Source: UBA964 sp031382085
GTDB lineage: Bacteria > Pseudomonadota > Gammaproteobacteria > Steroidobacterales > Steroidobacteraceae
Assembly: GCA_031382085.1 (NCBI GenBank)
Contig: JANMYM010000062.1
Span: forward strand, 3,309 to 67,308
Reading direction: 5' to 3'
DNA: 64,000 bases
In this document: positions 48,017 through 57,557 of the stretch, piece by piece
Numbering within the stretch: the first letter of the stretch is position 1
Layout of the letters: each line of letters starts with the position of its first letter
Notes under the pieces: model-generated
The model's input: the letters and a program-made list of their open reading frames with translations, nothing else
Told to the model about the DNA's origin: nothing
The model's database searches: none
Position numbers and translations under genes: made by a program

Positions 48017-49452
48017 GGCGCGCGGTCGAGGAACGAGCGCAGGCGCGCGCTGACCTCGGTGGGATAGGCGTCAAACAGTCCGTAGCCCCAGGCCGGCGCA
48101 TCTTCCAGCACCGCATCAGGAATCATCTGCGCGGCCGCAGCTCCGGCATCCCACAGTCCATCCCTGGGGCGAAGCAAAAGCGTCGGACGCGTGATGGCGC
48201 GCAGATCGCTCGCTGGGTCATAGCCCGCGATCGCAGCCATCGCCCAGCCGGCCCGCGTGCCGGCGCGCTGCTTTTCGGCAACAATGCGCGCCGCCTGTTC
48301 CAGGGATTGACCGGGCGGCCGCACGCCCATCGTGCTGCGCCACTCTGCTAACAAGGCCGAGCCGTCCTCAGCCAGCGGCGTATCGCTGCTGAGCTGCGCG
48401 CGACGTTGCGGTGAAAACAGCGGATATGAGATCAGTATCAAGCGGCGCACCGACGCCGGGTAGCGCGCGGCAACGTGCGCAGCCAGCAATGCGCCAGTGT
48501 GATAACCGACCAGATCAACGGGCTCTTTGAGATCGGCGATAAACGCCTGCAGTGCTGCGCCATATTCCTCGACCGACGGCGGTTTCGCGGGTGTTGCACT
48601 TTCACCGTATCCCGGCGTGTCCGGCGCGTAAACGACGCGGTCGGCTGCCAGCACCGGCAATAACTCGCTGAACATGCGCCCCGACAACGGCGACTGGTGC
48701 AGCAACACCACGGGTGTCAGGTTGCCAGCCGCTTTGAGCGGCGCCGCGCGACGAAAATGCAGCTGACCCGTGGGACCGTCGAAGAAGCCGCGGCGCACGA
48801 CCACGCTGCCAGCATCGTGTGCAGGCCCTGTGTCAGGCACATCCTGCTGTCGCAATGCCGTGGCGCTGTCGCGCTGATTGATTTCCAGCATGTGCCCGTC
48901 AGGATCCCAGGCGAACAGAAATCGTGCGATCCAGCGCGCGCCGCCGGCCCCGGTCACTTCGCTGCTTTCGGGTTCGCGGAATATGGGCGTGCCGGCGCGG
49001 CGCATGCGCGCATGAATGTGCTCGAGATCCTGGGTCTCGATCATCAACACCGCATCGCCCGGGTTCAGCCGCTTGGGCAGCGTCCGCTGCACCAGCCCGG
49101 GCGCCGGGCGTGCCGCGCCATACTGCAGCAGCCCAATCATCCCGACCCAGGGGTGGCGTCCCTTCATGATTACCAGGCGGCTGGGATCGCCGGGTTTGGC
49201 GCCGCTCGGCAGGCTGGACTTGCTGACGGTGCCGTTATTTTCCAGCCACACCTCAAAACCTAACACGTCGCGATAAAAGCGGACCGAAGAATCGATGTCG
49301 TGCACGATCAACGTCGTGCGGCGCACCAGATCGGTTGCCTGGCCGGGTTCAGCGGCCAGGGCCTTGTGTGCGCCCCCGACCAGGGACGCACACAAGGCCA
49401 ATTGCGCGAAACAGCGCGCTGTCGCCAGTCCGGGCCTATTTGGCCGGGCCAT
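48013..49452 (-). CDS. Exported VOC-domain / alpha-beta-hydrolase-fold fusion
   Basis: The 479-residue protein has a signal peptide (FAQLALCASLVGGAHKALAAE). A glyoxalase/VOC domain follows (residues about 40-200; VRRTTLIVHDIDSSVRFYRD, FAWDPDGHMLEINQ). Residues about 235-478 form an alpha/beta-hydrolase fold (VVLLHQSPLSGRMF, YAPDTPGYGES). At the nucleophile elbow the sequence is VGYHTGA, so His318 replaces Ser. The usual GH of the catalytic His is WGYGLFD. Hydrolysis by the normal triad is therefore unlikely. The start ATG 49452 overlaps the end of the upstream DUF1838 gene by 17 bases, so the two are coupled. Substrate unknown. Confidence 0.88.
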   Translation of the reverse strand: MARPNRPGLATARCFAQLALCASLVGGAHKALAAEPGQATDLVRRTTLIVHDIDSSVRFYRDVLGFEVWLENNGTVSKSSLPSGAKPGDPSRLVIMKGRHPWVGMIGLLQYGAARPAPGLVQRTLPKRLNPGDAVLMIETQDLEHIHARMRRAGTPIFREPESSEVTGAGGARWIARFLFAWDPDGHMLEINQRDSATALRQQDVPDTGPAHDAGSVVVRRGFFDGPTGQLHFRRAAPLKAAGNLTPVVLLHQSPLSGRMFSELLPVLAADRVVYAPDTPGYGESATPAKPPSVEEYGAALQAFIADLKEPVDLVGYHTGALLAAHVAARYPASVRRLILISYPLFSPQRRAQLSSDTPLAEDGSALLAEWRSTMGVRPPGQSLEQAARIVAEKQRAGTRAGWAMAAIAGYDPASDLRAITRPTLLLRPRDGLWDAGAAAAQMIPDAVLEDAPAWGYGLFDAYPTEVSARLRSFLDRAP

Positions 49453-50383
49453 CGGCCGCGCGCTTGGCATCGATGTATTTCTTGAATACCGTCCAGGATG
49501 TTTCGTTAGGACGCGCGTCATCGAGCGGCGGCGGCTCGCGATATTGCGGATAGTTGGTTTCAATCTCGCGCCGCACCACGTCGGGCAGCTGCCCGAAGTT
49601 GTCGAGCCGCATGCCGGCGGTGTGGAAGATCACCAGGCCTTCGCGATCGCCCATTTTCATCCACGGAATCCAGCGCGACACGCGGCCCCAGGAAATCACC
49701 GAATCACTGAACTCGGTAATGTTCGCGTTCTGCGCCGACGCCAGCGGAATCGCCGTGCTGCCGAATTCCATTGCGTGATAGGTGCCACCGACATAGTCCT
49801 GGTAGTCGCCGGCCAAAGGATTCTTGTAGAACAGCCGGGCCGCGCCGCCGCCCTCGAGAACCACATCGTCCTTGACGAACATGCCGTCACGCGTAACCGG
49901 CTTGCCTTCCTCATCGCGCGCGCAGAAGAATCGCTGTGTTGGCTGCAGGTTCACGGGATCATTGGCGACCTGTATGACCGGCACAGTCTCACCAGTCCAC
50001 GGATTCTTCCAGTTCCGCAGCACCTCGTTGGTCACCGGGTCCAGGTAAAACATGACTTCGCGTGATACCGAACGATAACAAAGACCTTTTTTGGGGTCGG
50101 TCTTGATTTCGCAGCGCCGCGTATTCATGCCATGCACGTTGAACAGCAGGGTGTCTTTTTCGCCGGGCACGCGCGAGTACATGTGGCCGCTCCACCAGTA
50201 GAGCGTTGGCTTGCCGCTTACGGTCGAGCAACTGGCCTTGATCTGCACTTTGAACAGTTCGTCCGGGTTCGACAGATCTACCGGCTTGCTCTTGCGTGCC
50301 GCCAGAGCGTCGAGTGGCTGCCCGATCCACATCACGGCCAACACCGCTGACAAACCAGAGACGATTTTGATTTTCGTATTCAT
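49436..50383 (-). CDS. DUF1838 family exported protein (copy 1)
   Basis: This 315-residue DUF1838 protein starts with a signal peptide (IKIVSGLSAVLAVMWIGQPL). Typical motifs are YWWSGHMYSRVPGEKD, REVMFYLDPVTNEVLRNW, NPWTGETVPV and PPPLDDARPNETSW. Two extra Cys (CSTVSGK, RRCEIK) occur. No catalytic motif is known for the family. It is the second gene of a three-gene operon, ten bases after copy 2 and overlapping the VOC-hydrolase fusion. It is about half identical by eye to copy 2, so the pair arose by duplication. Confidence 0.87.
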   Translation of the reverse strand: MNTKIKIVSGLSAVLAVMWIGQPLDALAARKSKPVDLSNPDELFKVQIKASCSTVSGKPTLYWWSGHMYSRVPGEKDTLLFNVHGMNTRRCEIKTDPKKGLCYRSVSREVMFYLDPVTNEVLRNWKNPWTGETVPVIQVANDPVNLQPTQRFFCARDEEGKPVTRDGMFVKDDVVLEGGGAARLFYKNPLAGDYQDYVGGTYHAMEFGSTAIPLASAQNANITEFSDSVISWGRVSRWIPWMKMGDREGLVIFHTAGMRLDNFGQLPDVVRREIETNYPQYREPPPLDDARPNETSWTVFKKYIDAKRAADGPAK

Positions 50384-50393
50384 GGTTCGACCC

Positions 50394-51320
50394 TCACTTG
50401 GCCGCGGCGCGTTGCGCGTCGACCATTTTCTTGATGTAGGTCCAGGATGTTTCGTTAGGCCGCGCGTCATCGAGCGGCGGTGGCGCGAGATACAACGGAT
50501 AGGTGTTGCGTATCTCGCTGCGCAGTGGCTCGGACAATTCATCAATAGTCGCCACGCGCTTGCCGACCGTCGTAAAAACGACCAGGCCCGGCCGACCAGC
50601 CATCTTCATCCACGGAATCCAGTCCGAAACCCTGGCCCAGGAAATGGTGACCGTTGGCAGCGTCTTCTGCTTGCGATTCAGCAGCCACTTGGCGTCGGTG
50701 AAGGAATTCAGCATTTCGATGGCTTGGTACTTATTGCCGACCAGATCCTGGTAGTCCCCTGCCATGGGGTTGTCGTAAAAGAGCGGTGCTTCGCCGCTGG
50801 TCCAGACCTTGTCCTTGACGAACATGCCGCCGAATTCATGCGCCTTACCCTGATCGTTGTGGGCAAACATCGGTCCGCGCATGTTGACCGGGTCGTTAGC
50901 AACATGAACGACGTTCAACTCCTCGCCGGTCCAGGGATTTTTCCATTTGCGCAGCACCTGGTCCGTGGCCGGATCGAGATACAGCATCACTTCGCGGGAC
51001 ACCGAACGAAAGCCCGGGCCCTTCTTGGGGTCGGAAAAAGTGCCGCACTGGCGAATATTCATGCCCTGCACATTGAAGAGCACGCGGTCGCGCTCGCCCG
51101 GCACCCGGCTCAGCATGGTGCCCTTCCACCAGTGAATAATGGGCTTGCCATCCTCCAGCGAGCAAATCATTTTGCGCGTCATCTGCAGTGCATCTTCCGG
51201 GACCCTGGCATCGAGCGGCTGGTTGTCCGCACGCGCCGCGAGGCCCACGGGAGCCGCCAGCAAGCTGATACCTAACAAAAGTGCGGCGCCTGCGCGCGAC
51301 AAGTAAACCTGGATCTGCAT
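50394..51320 (-). CDS. DUF1838 family exported protein (copy 2)
   Basis: The 308-residue protein starts MQIQVYLSRAGAALLLGISL, a signal peptide cut near LAARA. It shares HWWKGTMLSRVPGERDRVLF, SREVMLYLDPATDQVLRKW, NPWTGEELNVVHVANDPV and PPPLDDARPNETSW with copy 1. It is the first gene of the operon. The 89 bases upstream to the zinc-finger gene would hold the promoter; no box is clear. A GTTAGG lies at the same place in both copies (50454 and 49505). Confidence 0.87.
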   Translation of the reverse strand: MQIQVYLSRAGAALLLGISLLAAPVGLAARADNQPLDARVPEDALQMTRKMICSLEDGKPIIHWWKGTMLSRVPGERDRVLFNVQGMNIRQCGTFSDPKKGPGFRSVSREVMLYLDPATDQVLRKWKNPWTGEELNVVHVANDPVNMRGPMFAHNDQGKAHEFGGMFVKDKVWTSGEAPLFYDNPMAGDYQDLVGNKYQAIEMLNSFTDAKWLLNRKQKTLPTVTISWARVSDWIPWMKMAGRPGLVVFTTVGKRVATIDELSEPLRSEIRNTYPLYLAPPPLDDARPNETSWTYIKKMVDAQRAAAK

Positions 51321-51409
51321 GTATCCCCCTGACAGTCTCAAACCCTAGAGGCTCCAAAGACTAGCGTTATCGACGGCGCGGCGCGCCCCCGCCAGGCATT
51401 ATGCGCCGC

Positions 51410-51613
51410 CTAGCGGCGCAACAGATATTCAGCGCCGCAATAGGGACATTTTGCCTCGCCGCTCTGCTCGATGGCCAGGTACACGCGGGGGTGCGAATTC
51501 CACAATTGCATCTGCGGCATCGGGCAGGAAAGCGGCAGGTCATCGACGCCCACTTCGTAGCGGGTCTGCGCATTGGGTTGCAGCAGGCTGACGGGCTGGG
51601 TAAGGGATTGCAT
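51410..51613 (-). CDS. Zinc-finger (CHCC) domain protein
   Basis: The 67-residue product starts MQSLTQPVSLLQPNAQTRYE. It has the zf-CHCC set LSCPMPQMQLWNSHPRVYL and KCPYCGAEYLLR: Cys, His, then Cys-x2-Cys, a Zn ribbon like mitochondrial NDUFS6. Its function in bacteria is unknown. It lies seven bases after glnE, so it is likely cotranscribed. A start at 51613 is favoured because the frame further up overlaps glnE. Confidence 0.82.
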   Translation of the reverse strand: MQSLTQPVSLLQPNAQTRYEVGVDDLPLSCPMPQMQLWNSHPRVYLAIEQSGEAKCPYCGAEYLLRR

Positions 51614-51620
51614 CGATGGA

Positions 51621-54356
51621 TTATACGTTGGCGACAGCGAAAGTCTCCTGCCAGATGCGCATGACTGCCTTGCGTTCGGCCGCAAATTCGTGGTCGGGCA
51701 CCGGCGCCACTTCGTCCCGCAATGAGCGGTGGTGACCCCGGCTGCGGTAAGTCCGATAGGCATTTGTTAGCTCATCGACCACTTCCTGTGCAACAAGTCC
51801 ATCGGATGCCAGCGACTCCAGTTGCCGTATCGTATCGGAATAAAAGGCCACCGGCGGCCGTCGCGCCGCATGCAGCAACGCCCAGTACTGGGCCAGGAAC
51901 TCGATATCCGCGATACCGCCGACTCCCTGCTTGAGATCGAATTCACCGGCAGCGGACTTGTCGAGTTCGCGGCGCATGCGTTCGCGCATGCTGCGGACAT
52001 CGTCCCGCAGCTTGTCGCGCCGCACGAACTGCGTGACGACCTCCATGCGCAGGGCCTGGAAGCGCGCGCGCAGCTCAGGGTCGCCGGCCACCGCGCGCGA
52101 ATGCAACAGGGCCTGGTGCTCCCAGGTCCAGGCTTCGCAGCGTTGATATTCCCGAAAGGCTTCGATGCCGGTGATCAGCATGCCGCCCTTGCCACTCGGC
52201 CTGAGCCTGACATCGACTTCGTAAAGGCGGCCCGCCGCCGAATGCATGCTGAGCAGGTGCAGGATCCGCTGCGCGAGCCGCACGAAAAACACCTGGTTGT
52301 CGACCGCTTGCGGCGCCGTGGTTTCCTGCTGCTCGCCGATCGAATCATGAAGAAAAACCAGATCCAGATCCGAGGCATACCCCAGCTCGAAGCCGCCCAG
52401 CTTGCCGTAACCTAACGCGCAGATACGGACCGCGCGGCGCGCAGCGCCTGCACCGCAGCTGGGAGTCCCGAATTGCGCGACCATCTGGCGCCACGCGAGG
52501 CGCATGGCCTGTTCGACAATCAACTCGGCGACGTCGGTCAGGCGATCGCTGACCTGCATCAATGGCAGGCGGCCAGAAAGATCCGCCACTGCCACACGGA
52601 ACTGCGCCGCGTTCTTGAACTGGCACAGGGCCTCATGCACGCGCTCGTCGTCCGCGACATCGATGCGTACCAGTCGTTCCTCAAGATCGGCGGCCATCTC
52701 GGCTGTGGCCGGTGTCTGCGCAAACAGGCGCTCATCCAGCAATTCATCCAGCAACAAAGGGAACGCTGCCATCTGTTTCGCGAGAAAATCGCTCGCACCG
52801 CACAACTCGACAAAGCGGCGCCGCGCCAGCTGGTTTTCCACTAACAACGCAAAATAGCTCGAACGTTGGCCGATTGCCTCCAGAATCTGCAGCACCCGCA
52901 ACAGCAGCACCAACTGCTGCTCCGGCGCCTGCTGCGCAATCGCCGGCAACGTACTTGCCAGCAAGGTGCTCAGGCGCCGCTCGCCCGTGGCATCCAGCCG
53001 CCGAATCCGCGGACCGCTGCGAAACTCCTCCAGTAACCGTGCGGCTTCCCTGGCATCGTGGAACGCGCTCTCGGGCGCTGCCGCGGCAGCCGCTGCAACG
53101 CGCGTATCATCGGCGACGCCCAGGGCCAGGGCTGCGAAGTGGCCGCGCACGACGGCGCGCTCGCGATCCAGGCCGGCCAGCAGTTGCTGCCAGTCCGCTA
53201 CGCCCATCGCGGCCGCGAGCCGCTGGCGGTCATCGGCACGGATCGGCAATTGATGGACTTGCGCGTCGCGCAACATTTGCAGGCGGTTTTCCAGCACGCG
53301 CAGGTATCGATAGGCCTGTCCCAACTCCGTAACCGTCGCCTCCGGCAGCAGCCGTCCGCCGCTCAGCCGTGGCAGCACAGCTAACAAACCAGGTGTTTGC
53401 AGGCGCGCGTCCTGCCCGCCGCGGATCAGTTGCAGCGCCTGCACGATGAACTCGATCTCGCGAATTCCGCCGGGCCCCAGTTTGATGTCATCCTGCAGGT
53501 CGCGACGTGCGACCTGCTTCTCGATCAGCCCTTTCATTTCGCGCAGGCTCTCGAACACGCCGAAATCGAGATACCGCCGGAAAACAAACGGCCGAACCGC
53601 GCCGGCGAAGAGTTCCGCGTAGTGAGTTGCGCCGACAATTGCCCGCGCTTTCACCCACGCGTAGCGTTCCCAGTCCCTGCCATGCTGCAGCAGATAGTCT
53701 TCGAAAGCCGCAAAACTGCAAGCTAACGGTCCCGAGTCACCGAATGGCCTGAGCCGCATGTCAACCCGGAAAACGAAGCCGTCGACCGTCGCCTTCGCCA
53801 GCAATTGGATCAGCTGCTGGCCGAGGCGTATGAAAAACTCATCGTTGCTGACCGGCGCGGCATGGTCCGTCTCACCGCCTTCCGGAAACAGGAACACGAG
53901 GTCGATGTCGGAGGAAAAATTGAGCTCGCCACCACCGAGCTTGCCCATGCCCACCACCACCAGCGACAACGAACTTCCGGCGCTGTCGCGCGGCTGGCCG
54001 AAACGCTCGACTGTCGCGGCCCAGGCATGCTCGTAGGCGCAGCGAATCGCGGCATCGGCAAAGCCCGACAAATGCGCCAGCGTCTCCTCGACGGTGGCGA
54101 GGCCGGCGAGGTCCCGATACGCGATCGCCGCCATTTCGCGCCGCCGCCAGCGGCGCAGCCAGCGCAGCGCAGCGTCCGCCGAGGTGGCGGACACCGGCGG
54201 CGGAGAGCCGGGATAACAGTCGCCAAAACCGCGTGCCGCGCACCAGGCGGTCGCGAGCGCGCCGTGGCTGGCCAGATCCGCCCACAACCCGGCGTCGTTG
54301 TTAGCTGCCTGGGCCAGAAACTCGCTGATCGCAAAATAGTCGGACGGTGTGCTCAC
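51621..54356 (-). CDS. glnE: Bifunctional glutamine synthetase adenylyltransferase/deadenylyltransferase
   Basis: GlnE adenylylates and deadenylylates glutamine synthetase under control of PII. The roughly 911-residue protein has two nucleotidyltransferase domains: N-terminal GMGKLGGGELNFSSDIDLVF (deadenylylase) and C-terminal GYGKLGGFELGYASDLDLVF (adenylylase), each with DxD. It is near the usual 940 residues. A GTG at 54356 is used as start; a TTG at 54380 is the alternative. It is divergent from the SDR gene. Confidence 0.95.
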   Translation of the reverse strand: MSTPSDYFAISEFLAQAANNDAGLWADLASHGALATAWCAARGFGDCYPGSPPPVSATSADAALRWLRRWRRREMAAIAYRDLAGLATVEETLAHLSGFADAAIRCAYEHAWAATVERFGQPRDSAGSSLSLVVVGMGKLGGGELNFSSDIDLVFLFPEGGETDHAAPVSNDEFFIRLGQQLIQLLAKATVDGFVFRVDMRLRPFGDSGPLACSFAAFEDYLLQHGRDWERYAWVKARAIVGATHYAELFAGAVRPFVFRRYLDFGVFESLREMKGLIEKQVARRDLQDDIKLGPGGIREIEFIVQALQLIRGGQDARLQTPGLLAVLPRLSGGRLLPEATVTELGQAYRYLRVLENRLQMLRDAQVHQLPIRADDRQRLAAAMGVADWQQLLAGLDRERAVVRGHFAALALGVADDTRVAAAAAAAPESAFHDAREAARLLEEFRSGPRIRRLDATGERRLSTLLASTLPAIAQQAPEQQLVLLLRVLQILEAIGQRSSYFALLVENQLARRRFVELCGASDFLAKQMAAFPLLLDELLDERLFAQTPATAEMAADLEERLVRIDVADDERVHEALCQFKNAAQFRVAVADLSGRLPLMQVSDRLTDVAELIVEQAMRLAWRQMVAQFGTPSCGAGAARRAVRICALGYGKLGGFELGYASDLDLVFLHDSIGEQQETTAPQAVDNQVFFVRLAQRILHLLSMHSAAGRLYEVDVRLRPSGKGGMLITGIEAFREYQRCEAWTWEHQALLHSRAVAGDPELRARFQALRMEVVTQFVRRDKLRDDVRSMRERMRRELDKSAAGEFDLKQGVGGIADIEFLAQYWALLHAARRPPVAFYSDTIRQLESLASDGLVAQEVVDELTNAYRTYRSRGHHRSLRDEVAPVPDHEFAAERKAVMRIWQETFAVANV

Positions 54357-54403
54357 ACGACAAGACTGCCACAAGTACAAAAGCTGGGGTACGCTAGCTA
54401 CGA

Positions 54404-55120
54404 ATGAGCACAGTACTTGTAACCGGGGCCAGCCAGGGACTCGGACTTGAAATGGTCCGGCAGTACGCCAATTCCGGCTGGGATGTCATCGCATCCTGCC
54501 GCAGCCCCGACAAAGCCACCGAACTGCAGGTCTTGAAACGAAAGTGGGGCGGCGCGGTCAACGTCGAAACACTGGATGTCACCCGCCCCGAGCAGATTGA
54601 GTGGCTCGCGGGAAAATATGCTAACACCGCCATCGACCTGCTGATCAACAATGCCGGCGACATCGGTCCGCGCGGCGCGGCGAAAGAGCAGCTGCACAAG
54701 CAATTTTTCGGCAGCCTGGATTATGCGGCCTGGCAACGGGTCATCGACGTCAACACGTTTGGCCCGATGCGCATTGCCGAGGCATTTGTCGACCATGTCG
54801 AGCGCAGTGCCGCGAAGAAAATGATATTCATGTCGAGTACCACGGGATCCAATACCGAGGGCGTCCAAAATGTCTTCGCGTATTGTTCCAGCAAGGCGAC
54901 GCTCAACAAATGCGTGACCATGCTGTCACGTGCGGTGCGCGATCGGGGCATCATCGCGGCGGCTTTGTGCCCCGGGCATGTGCGCACCGCGCTGGGCGGC
55001 ACGGGCGCCACCATGGACGCCCAGGAATCAGTCACCGGCCTGCGCAAGATCATTGCCGGCCTGACCATGGCCAACAGCGGCAGCTTTATCCGCTACAACG
55101 GTGAACGCGTCGCCTGGTAA
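54404..55120 (+). CDS. SDR family oxidoreductase
   Basis: A short-chain dehydrogenase of 238 residues. It has the Rossmann motif VTGASQGLGLEMV, LLINNAGDIGP and IFMSSTTGSN. The Tyr-x3-Lys is FAYCSSKATLNK, with the Tyr and Lys in place, then CPGHVRTALGG. The closest type is the C-factor-like family, whose substrates are unknown. It stands alone between glnE and the HDOD gene. Confidence 0.88.
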   Translation: MSTVLVTGASQGLGLEMVRQYANSGWDVIASCRSPDKATELQVLKRKWGGAVNVETLDVTRPEQIEWLAGKYANTAIDLLINNAGDIGPRGAAKEQLHKQFFGSLDYAAWQRVIDVNTFGPMRIAEAFVDHVERSAAKKMIFMSSTTGSNTEGVQNVFAYCSSKATLNKCVTMLSRAVRDRGIIAAALCPGHVRTALGGTGATMDAQESVTGLRKIIAGLTMANSGSFIRYNGERVAW

Positions 55121-55207
55121 CTGAGAGCGCCGTCACAGCGGCGGCCGTGCTGAGTCTCCAGCAACCCGCATTCAAGGGCAGGCGCCGGCCGGTCGATACC
55201 TCGGGAT

Positions 55208-56110
55208 ATGGCGGAACCGCTAAAAGTCCCTTCGTCAGCCCAATTGGCGGCTGCACGGCACGATCTGAGTCTGGCACTGCAACAGCCGCACCTGGCGCTG
55301 CGACCCTTGCCGCTGCCCGCGGTGGCGCTGCGGGTTACGCAGATGTCCGAGGTCGACACTGATGCCGCGGTGCTCGCGGGACTGATCCAGAAGGATGCCG
55401 GCCTCGCCGCGCAGATCATCAAGGTCGCGAATTCAGCACTGTACGCCCGTCGCAATCCGGTCACATCGCTGCAGCAGGCCATTTCCTGGCTCGGCGTCGC
55501 GGAAGTCCGAAAAATTGCTGTTAGCTGCGCGTTGCATGCGCAACTGTTCGCAGGCAAGGGCGCCGAACGGGCTCTTGCGCCAGTGTGGGCCGAGTCGCTG
55601 GCGAGTGCATGTTTCGGCCAGGAAATCGCCCGCCTGCGCCGCCGCGGCGTCGAGCCGGCATACCTGTGCGGTTTGCTGCATCGTGGCGGCTACGCGTCGC
55701 TCATCCAGACGCTGGCCGCAAACAAAGCGCATGCCGGTTTGTTAGCGGATGCGTCGGCGGTGGCGCAACTCGCGGCCGAATTCGAAGCGCCGCTGGCACG
55801 GTTCCTCGCCAAGGATTGGGGTTTGCCGGAACTCGTGGCCGCCGGCCTGCTGTACTGGCGCACGCCCGGGGATCCGCAGGTGTTGCAACTCGCCAAGCCA
55901 TCGCGACTTGCGCTGCTGGAAATCGTGCTGGCGCGCGCACTGTCCGCGCAGTTGCAAAACACGCCGGCATTGGCAGATGACGCCACACCGCCTGAGCTCG
56001 CAAGCAGCGCGGCGCCACTCATCGACGAACTTGGCATTTACCAGGACGATTTACAGGTGCTGTGGAGCAAGCGTGAAGCTGTCATCAATGCGGTGGAGAG
56101 TTTTAAGTGA
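55208..56110 (+). CDS. HDOD domain-containing protein
   Basis: The 300-residue protein has an N-terminal segment and an HDOD (HD-related output) domain: LPLPAVALRVTQMSEVDTDA, LAGLIQKDAGLAAQIIKVAN, ISWLGVAEVRKIAVSCAL. The HD residues that would bind metal are lost, as is normal for HDOD. These proteins act in signalling without phosphohydrolase activity. Its stop overlaps the sthA start. Confidence 0.87.
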   Translation: MAEPLKVPSSAQLAAARHDLSLALQQPHLALRPLPLPAVALRVTQMSEVDTDAAVLAGLIQKDAGLAAQIIKVANSALYARRNPVTSLQQAISWLGVAEVRKIAVSCALHAQLFAGKGAERALAPVWAESLASACFGQEIARLRRRGVEPAYLCGLLHRGGYASLIQTLAANKAHAGLLADASAVAQLAAEFEAPLARFLAKDWGLPELVAAGLLYWRTPGDPQVLQLAKPSRLALLEIVLARALSAQLQNTPALADDATPPELASSAAPLIDELGIYQDDLQVLWSKREAVINAVESFK

Positions 56111-57546
56111 GCGGGCCATTGCAGAAATTTGATTTTGTCGTCATTGGTTCAGGCCCCGCCGGCCAGAAAGCCGCGATACAGGCCGCCAAGTCGGACCAGC
56201 GGGTCGCGGTCATTGAACGGCAGGCGACCGTCGGTGGCGCCTGCGTACACTCCGGCACCATCCCGAGCAAGTCGCTGCGCGAACAGGCCCTGCGCTACCG
56301 CGCCGCGCACTCGCGCAGTCGCGACATGACGGAATTACTGGACGTGCCCCTTTGTGATTTGTTAGCTGGAGTGGCCGCAACGGTCGCTGCGCACGATCGC
56401 TACATGGCTGCGCAACTGCAACGCAATAAAATCACGCTGCTCCGCGGGCGCGCGCATTTCCGTGCGCCAGGATTGCTGACGGTGCGGTTGCCCGACGGTG
56501 GCAGCGTCGATGTCATGGGCAATCGTGTCGTCATCGCCACCGGCTCGCGCCCCCGCGCTCCCGACAACATCATTGTCGATCACGAGCATGTGCTCGACAG
56601 TGATTCAATCCTGTCCCTGCCCTATCTGCCCCGCAATCTACTGGTGGCGGGCAGCGGCGTCATTGCCAGCGAATATGCATCCATGCTCGCGGCGCTGGGT
56701 TGCCACGTCGTGCAGGTGGATCGCAGCCCAAGACCGCTGGCCTTCCTCGACTCGGAACTGACCGACTACTACCTGCAGGAATTGCGCGGCAACGGCAGCG
56801 ATTACCTGGGTGGAGTCGAGCTTGTTGGCACGCGATTCGACGGCGTCTGCCAGACCGAATGCCGATTGTCCAATGGCGAGACCCTGCGCGTCGACAAAGT
56901 GCTGGTGGCATCCGGGCGACTGGCCAATGTGGATACCCTGAATCTCGCGGCCGCGGGTGTCGAACTTGCCGCACGCGGCTACATTGCCGTTGACGATGAA
57001 TTCGCGACCAACGTCCCCGGCATTTATGCCGCCGGCGATGTCATCGGCCCGCCGGCATTGGCTTCCGTCTCGATGGAGCAAGGCCGCCGTGCGGCGTGTC
57101 ACGCGTTAGGTCTGATGGTCAACCAGGATCTCGGAAGTGGCGCACCGTCGGGCATCTACACCATCCCGGAAATGGCCACCGTGGGCAGCGACGAGGCCAC
57201 GGTGCGCAAACATCTGGGCGGCGCGACCGTCGGCCGTGCCCGCTTTGCGGAAATCGCCCGCGGCCAGATCGCCGGTGCGCAGCGCGGCCTGCTGAAACTG
57301 GTGGCCGACCCGGATGGCCGTCGCGTGTTAGGCGCCCAGGTGGTTGGCGACGGCGCCGCGGATCTGGTGCACATCGCACAAATGGGTATTGCGGCGCATT
57401 TCGATGTCGATACCTTCATCGACAACGTGTTCAACTTCCCGACGCTCGCCGAGGCCTACCGGGTTGCGGCGCTCGATATCGCGCGGCAACGGCGCACTGC
57501 GGCCAGCAACATGGCGGTGGTAGCCGCCATGGCTGAACTGCTGTAG
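56107..57546 (+). CDS. sthA: Soluble pyridine nucleotide transhydrogenase
   Basis: SthA converts NADPH + NAD to NADP + NADH. The 479-residue flavoprotein has the FAD-binding VIGSGPAGQKAAIQAAKS. In place of the disulfide Cys pair it has GACVHSGTIPSKSLR with a single Cys, as in SthA, which separates it from lipoamide dehydrogenases. The NAD-binding LLVAGSGVIASEYASMLAAL, FATNVPGIYAAGDVIG and the C-terminal dimer region (HFDVDTFIDNVFNFPTLAEA) follow. The start GTG 56107 overlaps the HDOD gene. Confidence 0.94.
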   Translation: MSGPLQKFDFVVIGSGPAGQKAAIQAAKSDQRVAVIERQATVGGACVHSGTIPSKSLREQALRYRAAHSRSRDMTELLDVPLCDLLAGVAATVAAHDRYMAAQLQRNKITLLRGRAHFRAPGLLTVRLPDGGSVDVMGNRVVIATGSRPRAPDNIIVDHEHVLDSDSILSLPYLPRNLLVAGSGVIASEYASMLAALGCHVVQVDRSPRPLAFLDSELTDYYLQELRGNGSDYLGGVELVGTRFDGVCQTECRLSNGETLRVDKVLVASGRLANVDTLNLAAAGVELAARGYIAVDDEFATNVPGIYAAGDVIGPPALASVSMEQGRRAACHALGLMVNQDLGSGAPSGIYTIPEMATVGSDEATVRKHLGGATVGRARFAEIARGQIAGAQRGLLKLVADPDGRRVLGAQVVGDGAADLVHIAQMGIAAHFDVDTFIDNVFNFPTLAEAYRVAALDIARQRRTAASNMAVVAAMAELL

Positions 57547-57557
57547 CGGGGTCCCGT

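Noticed and set aside
49453..50545. Similar 5' extensions (RRSMTR-LTKHPG) upstream of the VOC fusion and DUF1838 copy 1
   Set aside because: The likeness comes from an alternate frame of the homologous C-termini of the two DUF1838 genes, so it is not a shared leader.
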